Below, piece by piece: positions 1-6,795 of a DNA stretch of 9,543 bases (positions are counted from its first letter, which is position 1; each line of letters starts with the position of its first letter). This DNA is from CADEDV01 sp036374495 (GTDB lineage Bacteria > Bacteroidota > Bacteroidia > Chitinophagales > Chitinophagaceae): contig CBFGYO010000148.1 of NCBI GenBank assembly GCA_965652975.1, positions 1-9,543 of the forward strand, read 5' to 3'. The translations under genes were made by a program, and so were the position numbers. Below the pieces are notes generated by a model. It did no database searches. It was given only the letters and a program-made list of their open reading frames with translations, and was not told where the DNA came from.

Positions 1-62
1 ATTTGGAAATGGTGAACGACAATGGAACCCAGATAAATATCCGTGTACCACTTAACCTATAA
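1..62 (+). CDS. C-terminal end of a probable sensor histidine kinase (partial, starts before the window)
   Basis: Only the last 19 codons plus a TAA stop at 60-62 are visible, reading in the frame that begins at base 3. The peptide ends in NDNGTQINIRVPLNL, which resembles the last strand of a histidine-kinase ATPase domain, where a G-T-x-[IV]-x-[IV]-x-[IV]-P-L ending is common. The gene directly downstream is a response regulator in the same orientation, with its ATG 48 bp after this stop, which fits a kinase-regulator pair. The call rests on this short tail and the neighbour; the catalytic N and G boxes lie outside the window. Other proteins could end this way. Confidence 0.5.
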   Translation, partial: LEMVNDNGTQINIRVPLNL

Positions 63-76
63 CTTTTGTTCTATTG
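58..76. repeat. 19-bp repeat with imperfect dyad, copy 1 (candidate operator)
   Basis: TATAACTTTTGTTCTATTG is identical to 989-1007. Within it TATAAC-TTTT-GTTCTA is an inverted repeat with one mismatch in six pairs. This copy spans the stop codon of the kinase fragment and ends 33 bp before the response-regulator ATG. An operator for a dimeric regulator is a reasonable inference. No binding or promoter data can be read from sequence, and it does not contain an exact Bacteroidota TAnnTTTG -7 element. Confidence 0.45.
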
Positions 77-109
77 TTAAAAGATAACGATGAACTTAAT
101 TTCGGATAC

Positions 110-736
110 ATGAGTATAACAATTGCAATAGTAGAAGACCTGGATGAGGTAAGAAATGGTCTTAGAGATTTTATTTCCCTAAGTACGGATTTTATTGTAG
201 TAGGAACTTTTAAGACGGGAGAAGAAGCACATGAGAACCTTCCTAACATAACACCCGATATTGTAATCATGGATATACACCTGCCGGGCATGAATGGAAT
301 TGAATGTATACGCAAGATAAAAGATAAAAGTCCTGGAACACAATTTATGATGTTTACTGTGTATGAAAATGACGAAAAGATATTTGAGGCATTAAAAGCA
401 GGGGCTTCAGGATACTTATTAAAAAATACCGGCCTGCTCCAAATAGTTGAATCATTGAAAGAGTTGCATAACGGCGGCAGCCCGATGAGCGCCAACATCG
501 CCCGAAAACTAGTTAATCACTTTCTCAAATCGGGAAACCTACCCTCTACAATTGATATACTTTCAAACCGGGAAAACGAAATTCTCCAGTTACTTTCAAA
601 AGGTTTACTATACAAAGAAATTGCTACTCATCTTGTAATTACAACAGGTACCGTACGACAACACATCCATAACATATATGAAAAGCTTCACGTGCAAAAC
701 AGGACGGAGGCTATTAATAAAGCTTTGGGTAAATAA
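110..736 (+). CDS. NarL/LuxR-family two-component response regulator
   Basis: This is a cytoplasmic DNA-binding regulator activated by aspartate phosphorylation. From ATG at 110 it is 208 residues, the usual family length. The receiver domain covers about residues 3-120: the acidic pocket is E9/D10, the phospho-acceptor is D55 (in DIVIMDIHLPG), the switch Thr is T83 and the conserved Lys is K105 in GYLLKN. The C-terminal LuxR-type helix-turn-helix covers about 148-205 and begins LSNRENEIL, followed by KGLLYKEIA and the recognition-helix region TTGTVRQHIHNIYEKL. The frame is open upstream to TTG at 74, but ATG 110 places the first receiver strand (ITIAIVED) directly after the Met, so it is preferred. 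No clear Shine-Dalgarno sequence is seen. The partner kinase is probably the truncated gene just upstream. Its regulon is unknown, but see the repeated dyad at 58-76 and 989-1007. Confidence 0.93.
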   Translation: MSITIAIVEDLDEVRNGLRDFISLSTDFIVVGTFKTGEEAHENLPNITPDIVIMDIHLPGMNGIECIRKIKDKSPGTQFMMFTVYENDEKIFEALKAGASGYLLKNTGLLQIVESLKELHNGGSPMSANIARKLVNHFLKSGNLPSTIDILSNRENEILQLLSKGLLYKEIATHLVITTGTVRQHIHNIYEKLHVQNRTEAINKALGK

Positions 737-904
737 AAGTGGAATCCAAAACCCAACGGTTCATTTTCTCATTCTTTGATCTTTCGCTTTTTTCCAAATA
801 GAATTTTAGCACCTGGAAAAGTTAACAAAATACGATTTACCCTCACAGGTATCAAAGTCAACTAAACATTCTATATAACATCCATTAAATCAATCAAACA
901 TCCC

Positions 905-1048
905 CTAAGATTGGAATTCCACAACAAGTCTGGAAGTAGGTCCTTTGCCTCTACCCTCTCTATGAACATTCGTTAGAGAAATATCTTTTATAACTTTTGT
1001 TCTATTGCCTTCACTGTTGTTCTGGTCTAATTTGCCAGCGAGTATCAT
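905..1048 (-). CDS. Possible small protein of 47 residues (doubtful)
   Basis: On the - strand, ATG at 1048-1046 is followed by 46 open codons and a TAG at 907-905. An in-frame TGA lies four codons upstream, so the ORF is self-contained. The peptide begins MILAGKLDQNNSEGN and ends TSRLVVEFQS. It is hydrophilic and basic, with no signal peptide or membrane helix. I recognise no family. It lies entirely inside the intergenic region and contains copy 2 of the 19-bp repeat. An ORF this short can occur by chance in 342 bp over six frames, and AGA codons are frequent, so it is listed only as a candidate. A gene remnant is also possible. Confidence 0.15.
   Translation of the reverse strand: MILAGKLDQNNSEGNRTKVIKDISLTNVHREGRGKGPTSRLVVEFQS
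989..1007. repeat. 19-bp repeat with imperfect dyad, copy 2 (candidate operator)
   Basis: Exact second copy of the 58-76 sequence, in the same orientation, ending 71 bp before the DUF418 gene ATG at 1079. Flanking bases differ on both sides of the two copies, so only the 19-mer is shared. Its position upstream of the next + strand gene suggests that the two genes share a regulator, possibly the response regulator encoded between the copies. It also lies within a small antisense ORF (905-1048), which is a competing explanation for its conservation. Confidence 0.45.
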
Positions 1049-1078
1049 TTTGAAATATCAATCATTAAAAACAGGTTT

Positions 1079-2284
1079 ATGTCCACTCTTCTTCAGCCAC
1101 TATCAGCGGCAACCCGCGATACTACACTTGATATTCTGCGTGGATTTGCCATTGCCGGGGTACTGTTTATGCTTTGTGTGAGTGACATAGGAACGGCTCC
1201 GGAATATTCGAATTCATTAAAAGATGATATCATCTCCTGGCCAAAATATATCCTGGTAGAAGGCAGGATGTACACCATGCTGATTCTCATTTTTGGTATT
1301 GGCTTTCACGTACAATTTAAAAAAGCATCATTACAGGGCGAATCAATTGTACCTCCTTTTTTGCGTCGACTGGCCGGGTTGATGTTAATTGGTTTCATTC
1401 ACGCAATTATTTTAAGTAAGAGGGATATTCTGATGTTTTACGCATTGACGGGCCTGGCATTGTTGCCGGTTCGCAACCTCACCAACCGTCAATTACTTTA
1501 TGTCATATTATTCGTGCTGGTATTACTGGTGACACCCGTACTTGATCTATTTATACCCAATCCATGGTTTCAAACACAGTCGTTGGTGCAACCTAATAAC
1601 TACCCGGATCATGTTATTTATAATTGGGATTTCTTTAAGATCTATCACCGCGTGTACCCAATATACATCGATATGCTATTTCATTTTCTGCTTGGATTTT
1701 GGATTGGGAGAACTTCGCTTTTGAAAAAAATAAAAACCCAAAAGAAACTAAGGCGCACGTTACTGGTCTGCTCCGTTGCAGGTTCGGCAGTACTAATTCC
1801 TCTATTCTATTTTTTGATCCCTGAAGTGCTACCCCGACTCACGGCTAATATCAAACTGCCATGGCAAAAATTTCTAGTTGCAACGGCTTACCGAACGATA
1901 TATCAGTTGTGGATGCTGGTTTCCGTGATGCTGTACGTCACTATTATTGTAAGCTTATCATTAAAGTATAAAAGCACACATCTGCATAAATCCTTTGCAT
2001 CGTTTGGACAAATGGCACTCAGCAATTACCTGATCCAATCTTTAATTATTGTGCCTTACCTCCTGGTGTTTGATAAATACAATGACATGCCCCCCTTTAA
2101 TGGTCTGATATTATTCCTGGTAGTTCTTGCGATTGAGATTGTTTTCAGCAACTGGTGGATGTCGAGGTTCACCATGGGCCCTTTTGAATGGATACTTCGT
2201 TCTATTACCTATTGGAAATGGCAGCCGCTTAAGAAAGACTTATCGATTACCGAACAACTCAAATCGTTTTCAATTCAAAATTAG
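1079..2284 (+). CDS. DUF418 (YeiB-like) multi-pass inner-membrane protein
   Basis: A 401-residue integral membrane protein of the DUF418 family, whose biochemical role is not settled; some members have been proposed to be transporters. Visible family marks are the N-terminal LDILRGFAIAGVLF (17-30), FGIGFHVQF (72-80) after a hydrophobic helix, RRLAGLMLIGFIHAI (96-110), RDILMFYALTGLALLP (115-130), a long middle loop (about 158-190), FLLGFWIGR (203-211), and the DUF418 C-terminal domain with FGQMALSNYLIQS (309-321) and MGPFEWILRSITYWKW (366-381). About eight to ten hydrophobic segments can be counted. Length is typical. ATG 1079 is preceded by a weak AGG (1073-1075); no better start exists, since the next Met lies inside the first helix. 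It appears monocistronic: the next gene starts 208 bp later. Copy 2 of a 19-bp dyad repeat lies upstream and may place it under the neighbouring response regulator (inference). Confidence 0.92.
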   Translation: MSTLLQPLSAATRDTTLDILRGFAIAGVLFMLCVSDIGTAPEYSNSLKDDIISWPKYILVEGRMYTMLILIFGIGFHVQFKKASLQGESIVPPFLRRLAGLMLIGFIHAIILSKRDILMFYALTGLALLPVRNLTNRQLLYVILFVLVLLVTPVLDLFIPNPWFQTQSLVQPNNYPDHVIYNWDFFKIYHRVYPIYIDMLFHFLLGFWIGRTSLLKKIKTQKKLRRTLLVCSVAGSAVLIPLFYFLIPEVLPRLTANIKLPWQKFLVATAYRTIYQLWMLVSVMLYVTIIVSLSLKYKSTHLHKSFASFGQMALSNYLIQSLIIVPYLLVFDKYNDMPPFNGLILFLVVLAIEIVFSNWWMSRFTMGPFEWILRSITYWKWQPLKKDLSITEQLKSFSIQN

Positions 2285-2492
2285 CAGATAACCATATTTT
2301 CATTATGTTGTTGCGCATTATCTACTACTAAAAGGGTATTGCCTGCCCTCCTATTAATTGTACCTTCAATTACTTCCATTATTTTATTCTTCCATCCGCT
2401 GCAAACTACACATATCCATCTACCCTGCGCCAGTACCCTGATGAAATGAGGTACCATTATGGAGCTACACTCACCACCTAAACGAATCGAAT
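2285..2492. other. 208-bp intergenic region upstream of the cytochrome unit
   Basis: It separates the DUF418 gene from the cytochrome gene and should contain the promoter for the cytochrome pair. No exact TAnnTTTG -7 element and no hairpin with T-run was found. A 73-codon antisense frame crosses it (2281-2502) but was not accepted as a gene. Confidence 0.5.
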
Positions 2493-2837
2493 ATGAAATC
2501 ATTTTGGATTAGCCTGGTCGCCGTGTTCCTGGTCATCCTCATTACTGCCCGGGCTCAGACAAATAAAGAACGTACTGCAGAATCTCTGGCTAAAAAAAGC
2601 GGATGTTTTGACTGTCACGGACCTGCCAACAAAGACTTTGGCCCCTCTTTTAGTGATATGACCGCCAAATTCAAAAAAGATACCACGATACGCGCTTCCT
2701 ATTTCGACGCCATCAGGAATGGGAGCAAGGGTAACTGGAGCAGTGACATTACGCGGGGTGTTCCCATGCCTCGTTATACCGGACGTCTCTCCGACGACGA
2801 CATCAATAAACTCGTGGCGTGGTTGGTTACTCTTTAG
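2493..2837 (+). CDS. Small exported monoheme cytochrome c (class I, c-551/c-552-like)
   Basis: A 114-residue periplasmic electron carrier. Residues 1-21 form a signal peptide: Lys3, a hydrophobic core (FWISLVAVFLVILI), then ARA before Q22. No lipobox Cys is present, so a soluble or signal-anchored form is expected. The heme-binding motif is CFDCH at residues 38-42 (bases 2604-2618), followed by GPANKDFGPSF. The likely axial methionine is M92 in GVPMPRY, and the C-terminal helix is LSDDDINKLVAWLVTL, typical of class I cytochromes where the chain ends in a helix packing on the N-terminal one. The mature size of about 93 residues fits the family. It is 48 bp upstream of the large diheme mosaic protein in the same direction, so the two are probably co-transcribed and may exchange electrons (inference). 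The start has no clear Shine-Dalgarno sequence. Confidence 0.93.
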   Translation: MKSFWISLVAVFLVILITARAQTNKERTAESLAKKSGCFDCHGPANKDFGPSFSDMTAKFKKDTTIRASYFDAIRNGSKGNWSSDITRGVPMPRYTGRLSDDDINKLVAWLVTL

Positions 2838-2885
2838 CCACATCATAATCCAGGTTAGTTACAATCTCACATAAAAATTATTACA

Positions 2886-5800
2886 ATGAAATCAATAAAA
2901 CTGGTTCCCATATTAGTATCAAAATGGATACCACCTATATATAGAGTACTACTGTTCATCATTGTATTAGTGGCTACACTTATTGTATTTGCAACCCCTC
3001 CACCCCCGTTTAATTTAAAAGTGATGAAGATGGGATTGGGATCGGGGTCTGTCAATTCCGTTACTGGTATAAACTGCGGTGGGGATTGCGATGAATCATT
3101 TGGCGCATCAACGCCTATAACTCTGCAGGCGGTGCCCGATGCTGGTTCGGTGTTCGTACGCTGGGAAGGAGATATTACTGGAAGTACCAATCCTGTAACG
3201 GCAACTATCGGTAGCGACTTTTCTGTTCGCGCAATATTTGATCTTACAACAGCTATTCCTACCATCACCGACTTTACACCGGAAGGGATACAGGCATATC
3301 TTAATGCCAATCCAATAGTAAATAACATGTCAAGATTTGTAAAGGCACTCCCAAGAGATTTTAAACAAAACTGGATCCTGATGTCCCGTTCGGAAAGCTT
3401 GCAAACAGGCACTGCTGAATCACCACGTCTCTTACTACCAAATATAGACGCAAAAATTGTATTTACACTTGGAATGATGACGAGTAACTCTTATCCTGGC
3501 TCGCATCCTGATGCGATTGAAATGATGCAATGGGATCCTGTACAAAAGAATTTTCGTTTTCATGAAATCATATTGAACAGTATTCCAGCGATGGGCACGG
3601 TGCCACCTAGAACGAGAGCAGTTTCTATCGACGACAGCAAGTGTTTCAAATGTCATTCAACTAATAACGTTCTTAACAGGAGTACGTTTCCAGGTACTAC
3701 TGGTATTTCACCCGGAACTGTTCAATTTAAGAATAAGCCTAATTGGGATACTTATGATAGCTGGGGAGGAATGATGCCATTCAATCGTGACCGCATATAT
3801 CAGGGTTCATTGGAAGCTGCTGCGTTCAGAAAAATATTCAACCTGTGGACATGGCGCTCGAACGATGCAATAAAAGCAGTGATTGAACAGTTGGAATTGC
3901 AACCGCCCGGCATTCCGCCAAACGATGCTATCACCAGAACGGTTGGAGGCATCAATGATGGGCATATTAATTTTTCATTTGATGCTACCCCTCCAGTATT
4001 AACTGAACCAGTCCCAACAGGCACAGTTCCTTCCATTACAAGTACCTATATATTTAACGGTGCCGTAAGTGTGAGCACTCCGACTACAGTGATACGTGGC
4101 GGTGCATTCATTACATTGCACCACTCGGGCGACCCTATGAATGTAGAGGGCAGGGGTGTCCAGTTATTTGACCTGCTTGGTGGCCAGGATGGGCAATTGA
4201 ATCCTCAAAGAATAACAGACGAACTAATCAATCATCATTTTGCAACAGGAAGTGTTCCGATAGATGTTCGACCGATTGCCCTTGCCATTGCAGATAATTT
4301 ATTTTCCATTTCCGGTAATACTATAGAAAGTAATGTAAGTGGTGTAGCGCTTACTGTCGACCAGGCATTTTTTAATGCAAGGAATGGGATGAGCATAAGT
4401 GATCTTGTCAACGACACAAAATCCCGTGCATTCAGTATGCCTCGCAGAAAAGCTGACATTGAAAAAATAAATCTTGAGAGGACCAACGACGTGTACCTGG
4501 CTGCTGGTTCTTCTACCAATGGGCTTATCCAACAATATGGCGCCGCTACTGCGGCAGGGGTGGATGCGTCGATGGCTCGAATCAGGCAGGAAGTCTTCAG
4601 GCGACCTAATGACCTCGGTTTTGCCGATCGAACTGTTATGGGAGGTATTTATGTTGATCGGGAATTGGAAACCAATATTCAAAAAGTTGCTTTGTTCCGT
4701 TACTTCCTCGAACCATTGGGCATTTCGGTTGACAAATGGTCCATGGGAGTACGCGGCAGATCCAGGACATACTCTTTTGCAGATATCTTAGGTAATTACA
4801 CTTCTACTTTTGCAGGTGGACTTATCGCAAGTCTTTCAGCAAACCCTACACCGGGTATGACCAATGCAAATAATGATGCACAGGTGATGGCAGCGGTTAA
4901 TAGCACATTATCCTCGCTACCTGCAGCCAACGCTATTCCAACATTTACTGACGTGCAAAGAATTTTCAACCGAGGTTGTATCGAATGTCATGGAGGGTTG
5001 GACTATCCGCCATATAAAAACTTTGGCGATTACCTTGACTTATCAGAAGATGAAAATCCACCAGCGACTACCCCACCTGGTGTGAGTCCCAGGTTAGCAA
5101 GGTCGTACGGGCGGGCAATCGATTATACAAATGGTGGTCTTACAAGTGCTCTCTATAATCGTCTTAACCGCACGAGCGAAGATTGCGCACTTACCAGTGT
5201 ACAAATGATGCCTTGTGGGGGTCCTGCATTAAGTAAAACTGATATTGAAACAATTCGACGGTGGATTCAAGGTGCAAGACCTTACACTAACGGCGATCCG
5301 CATATTCGAACAGTTGATGGAGTTAATTATGATTTCCAGGCGGCAGGTGAATTTACTTTGCTTCGTGGAGAAGGAATCGAACTGCAGGTACGCCAAATGG
5401 CCGTAGAAACTAGCTCACTTCTTGGGCCAAATGCATATACAGGTCTTACCTCTTGTGTAAGCCTGAACACAGCAGTGGCATTACGGATAGAACGGCAACG
5501 TATCACTTACCAGCCCACCTTAAATGGAAGGCCCGGCAATAGTCTGCAATTACGAATAGACGGTAAGCTAACGGAAATACCTCCCCGGCCCATTCCTCTC
5601 GCATCGGGCGGACGCATTGTCAAAACATCGGCGCCTGGTGGGATACAGGTAGAAGCACCAGGAGGTACCGTGATTATTATTACACCTGCTGTATGGGAAC
5701 TTCATGGTTTATCCTATATAAATATAGATACGCGTGGTGTGCGTGCGACCCAGGGATTAATGGGATCCATTGCGCCGGGCAACTGGCTGCCTGCACTTCC

Positions 5801-6647
5801 AGATGGGAGTCAGCTAGGTCCGAAACCACGTGATCTAAATCAGCGTTTCAAAATCCTTTATGATGTGTTGGGAAAAGCCTGGCGGGTAAACGACTCCACA
5901 ACTCTTTTCGATTATGCCGCCGGAACATCGACCAACTCATTTGCTATAATCAACTGGCCTGCGGGGCATGCGATTCCTAACTGTATACTTCCAACGGGGC
6001 CCGCTGCCGTTACGCCTTTGAAACCACTATCCCAGACCCAGGCTGAACAAGCGTGTGCCGGCGTGACGGATGGCGATCGTAGAATCAATTGCATACAGGA
6101 TGTGATGGTTACCGGCGATGTCGCATTTGCAAAAGCTTACCTTGCGGCCGACAAGATCAATCGCAATACTTTGCCAAATCCACCAAAGCTTATATACCCT
6201 AAAGATCTCGATCGAACTGTAAGTATGCCCGTTGATTTTAAATGGGATAATGCTACTGATAAAGACGGCGACCCCGTTACTTACAAACTTTCCGTATGGC
6301 CCGTAAATGACGGACCCAATAATAACAATGCTATTGATGTAAGCACAAAATCCGGTACACGCGTCGGGCGAAACACTGCAATCCTGATTACAGGCGTCAT
6401 TGGTTTATTGCTGCTGGTCATTTTCTATTTCTCTGGCAAAAATAAAAAACCCGTACACTTGATCCTTGGATTGATCATTGTACTCATAGCAATGTTTGGT
6501 GCATACTTGCTTTGTGGCAGATCAACTACGCTTTCCTACAACTTTACCAACCTTCAATCCGGCCAGGCCTATTACTGGAAGGTAATTGCAGAAGATAACA
6601 ATGGTGGAGTAACGGAAAGTGAAATGCAGCGATTTGAGGTAAAGTGA
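2886..6647 (+). CDS. Large exported mosaic protein: Cys-containing bacterial repeat domain, two c-type heme sites, VWD domain, membrane-interrupted FnIII domain
   Basis: A 1253-residue exported protein of unknown function. An N-terminal hydrophobic segment (21-36, ending VFA before TPPPP) acts as a signal peptide or anchor. Residues about 43-118 resemble the InlB-B/bacterial repeat fold: GSGSVNS, GINCGGDCDESF, TPITLQAVPDAGS, FVRWEGD, VRAIFD. Heme site 1 is CFKCH (253-257), followed by NKPNWDTYDSWGGMMPF. Residues about 370-680 match no family I know and hold HH pairs (412-413 and 450-451). Heme site 2 is CIECH (698-702) in a cytochrome c-like domain ending MMPCGGPALSKTDIE and IRRWIQGA (774-797), with M774/M775 as possible axial ligands. 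A VWD-type domain starts GDPHIRTVDGVNYDF (803-817), with GEFTLLRG and LQVRQ. A C8-like Cys segment follows (1056-1078). The C-terminal FnIII-like domain (about 1099-1253) is interrupted by two membrane helices (1164-1182 and 1190-1210). Domain calls are by eye; the protein is certainly real. Confidence 0.9.
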   Translation: MKSIKLVPILVSKWIPPIYRVLLFIIVLVATLIVFATPPPPFNLKVMKMGLGSGSVNSVTGINCGGDCDESFGASTPITLQAVPDAGSVFVRWEGDITGSTNPVTATIGSDFSVRAIFDLTTAIPTITDFTPEGIQAYLNANPIVNNMSRFVKALPRDFKQNWILMSRSESLQTGTAESPRLLLPNIDAKIVFTLGMMTSNSYPGSHPDAIEMMQWDPVQKNFRFHEIILNSIPAMGTVPPRTRAVSIDDSKCFKCHSTNNVLNRSTFPGTTGISPGTVQFKNKPNWDTYDSWGGMMPFNRDRIYQGSLEAAAFRKIFNLWTWRSNDAIKAVIEQLELQPPGIPPNDAITRTVGGINDGHINFSFDATPPVLTEPVPTGTVPSITSTYIFNGAVSVSTPTTVIRGGAFITLHHSGDPMNVEGRGVQLFDLLGGQDGQLNPQRITDELINHHFATGSVPIDVRPIALAIADNLFSISGNTIESNVSGVALTVDQAFFNARNGMSISDLVNDTKSRAFSMPRRKADIEKINLERTNDVYLAAGSSTNGLIQQYGAATAAGVDASMARIRQEVFRRPNDLGFADRTVMGGIYVDRELETNIQKVALFRYFLEPLGISVDKWSMGVRGRSRTYSFADILGNYTSTFAGGLIASLSANPTPGMTNANNDAQVMAAVNSTLSSLPAANAIPTFTDVQRIFNRGCIECHGGLDYPPYKNFGDYLDLSEDENPPATTPPGVSPRLARSYGRAIDYTNGGLTSALYNRLNRTSEDCALTSVQMMPCGGPALSKTDIETIRRWIQGARPYTNGDPHIRTVDGVNYDFQAAGEFTLLRGEGIELQVRQMAVETSSLLGPNAYTGLTSCVSLNTAVALRIERQRITYQPTLNGRPGNSLQLRIDGKLTEIPPRPIPLASGGRIVKTSAPGGIQVEAPGGTVIIITPAVWELHGLSYINIDTRGVRATQGLMGSIAPGNWLPALPDGSQLGPKPRDLNQRFKILYDVLGKAWRVNDSTTLFDYAAGTSTNSFAIINWPAGHAIPNCILPTGPAAVTPLKPLSQTQAEQACAGVTDGDRRINCIQDVMVTGDVAFAKAYLAADKINRNTLPNPPKLIYPKDLDRTVSMPVDFKWDNATDKDGDPVTYKLSVWPVNDGPNNNNAIDVSTKSGTRVGRNTAILITGVIGLLLLVIFYFSGKNKKPVHLILGLIIVLIAMFGAYLLCGRSTTLSYNFTNLQSGQAYYWKVIAEDNNGGVTESEMQRFEVK

Positions 6648-6654
6648 GAAAGCG

Positions 6655-6795
6655 AATGTGGAAATGTGGTAATATGAAAAGGTGGAAATAAACGATTTGA
6701 TATGCTTTTGTTTAGTTGTAAAAAAATAGTTGGTTAATCTTACGACCAAGTAAGATTTCACAATCCATATTTTCACATTTCCATATTTCCACATT
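6655..6795. repeat. 141-bp intergenic element with about 32-bp terminal inverted repeats
   Basis: The left arm (6655-6686, beginning AATGTGGAAATGTGG) and the reverse complement of the right arm (6764-6795, beginning AATGTGGAAATATGG) match at 26 of 32 positions. The element fills the junction between the convergent mosaic-protein and DUF4846 genes: it begins 8 bp after the first stop and overlaps the second stop codon. The arms are made of repeated TGGAAAT/TGAAAAT-like units. It may be a bidirectional terminator-type fold-back or a small non-autonomous mobile element; no target-site duplication was identified. Confidence 0.6.
6736..6757. terminator. Central hairpin, possible terminator for the convergent genes
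   Basis: AATCTTAC-GACCAA-GTAAGATT is a perfect 8-bp stem with a 6-base loop, lying between the two convergent stop codons. Read on the - strand it is followed, 10 bases later, by seven T residues (complement of A-run 6719-6727), which partly fits an intrinsic terminator for the DUF4846 transcript. On the + strand there is no T-run after it. The stem is AT-rich, so strength is doubtful. Confidence 0.4.

Larger units (their letters stand above)
737..1078. other. 342-bp AT-rich intergenic region
   Basis: Between the response regulator and the DUF418 gene. It holds copy 2 of the 19-bp dyad repeat (989-1007) and a weak 47-codon antisense ORF (905-1048). No hairpin followed by a T-run was seen after the regulator stop, and no exact match to the Bacteroidota -7 motif TAnnTTTG was found; the closest is TAATTTG near 1028, one base short in spacing. 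No tRNA-like or riboswitch-like structure was recognised. Confidence 0.6.

Noticed and set aside
52..498. 148-codon - strand ORF opposite the response regulator.
   Set aside because: It is a shadow of a clearly conserved receiver-domain gene on the other strand and has no recognisable domain of its own.
2281..2502. 73-codon - strand ORF across the gap before the cytochrome gene, containing a CVVC and an EGTINRRAGNTLLVVDN stretch faintly like YgiT/MqsA zinc-finger antitoxins.
   Set aside because: It overlaps the start of the cytochrome gene, lacks the second Cys pair expected in that family, and has no toxin partner. Chance is more likely.
2867..3412. 181-codon - strand ORF opposite the start of the large mosaic gene, and several similar frames within 3435-6094 on both strands.
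   Set aside because: The + strand 1253-residue protein has recognisable domains throughout; the others are shadows.
6713..6757. Considered as a strong intrinsic terminator for the large mosaic gene.
   Set aside because: On the + strand no T-run follows the hairpin; only the - strand orientation has a T-run, and that is 10 bases away, so only a low-confidence terminator is listed.
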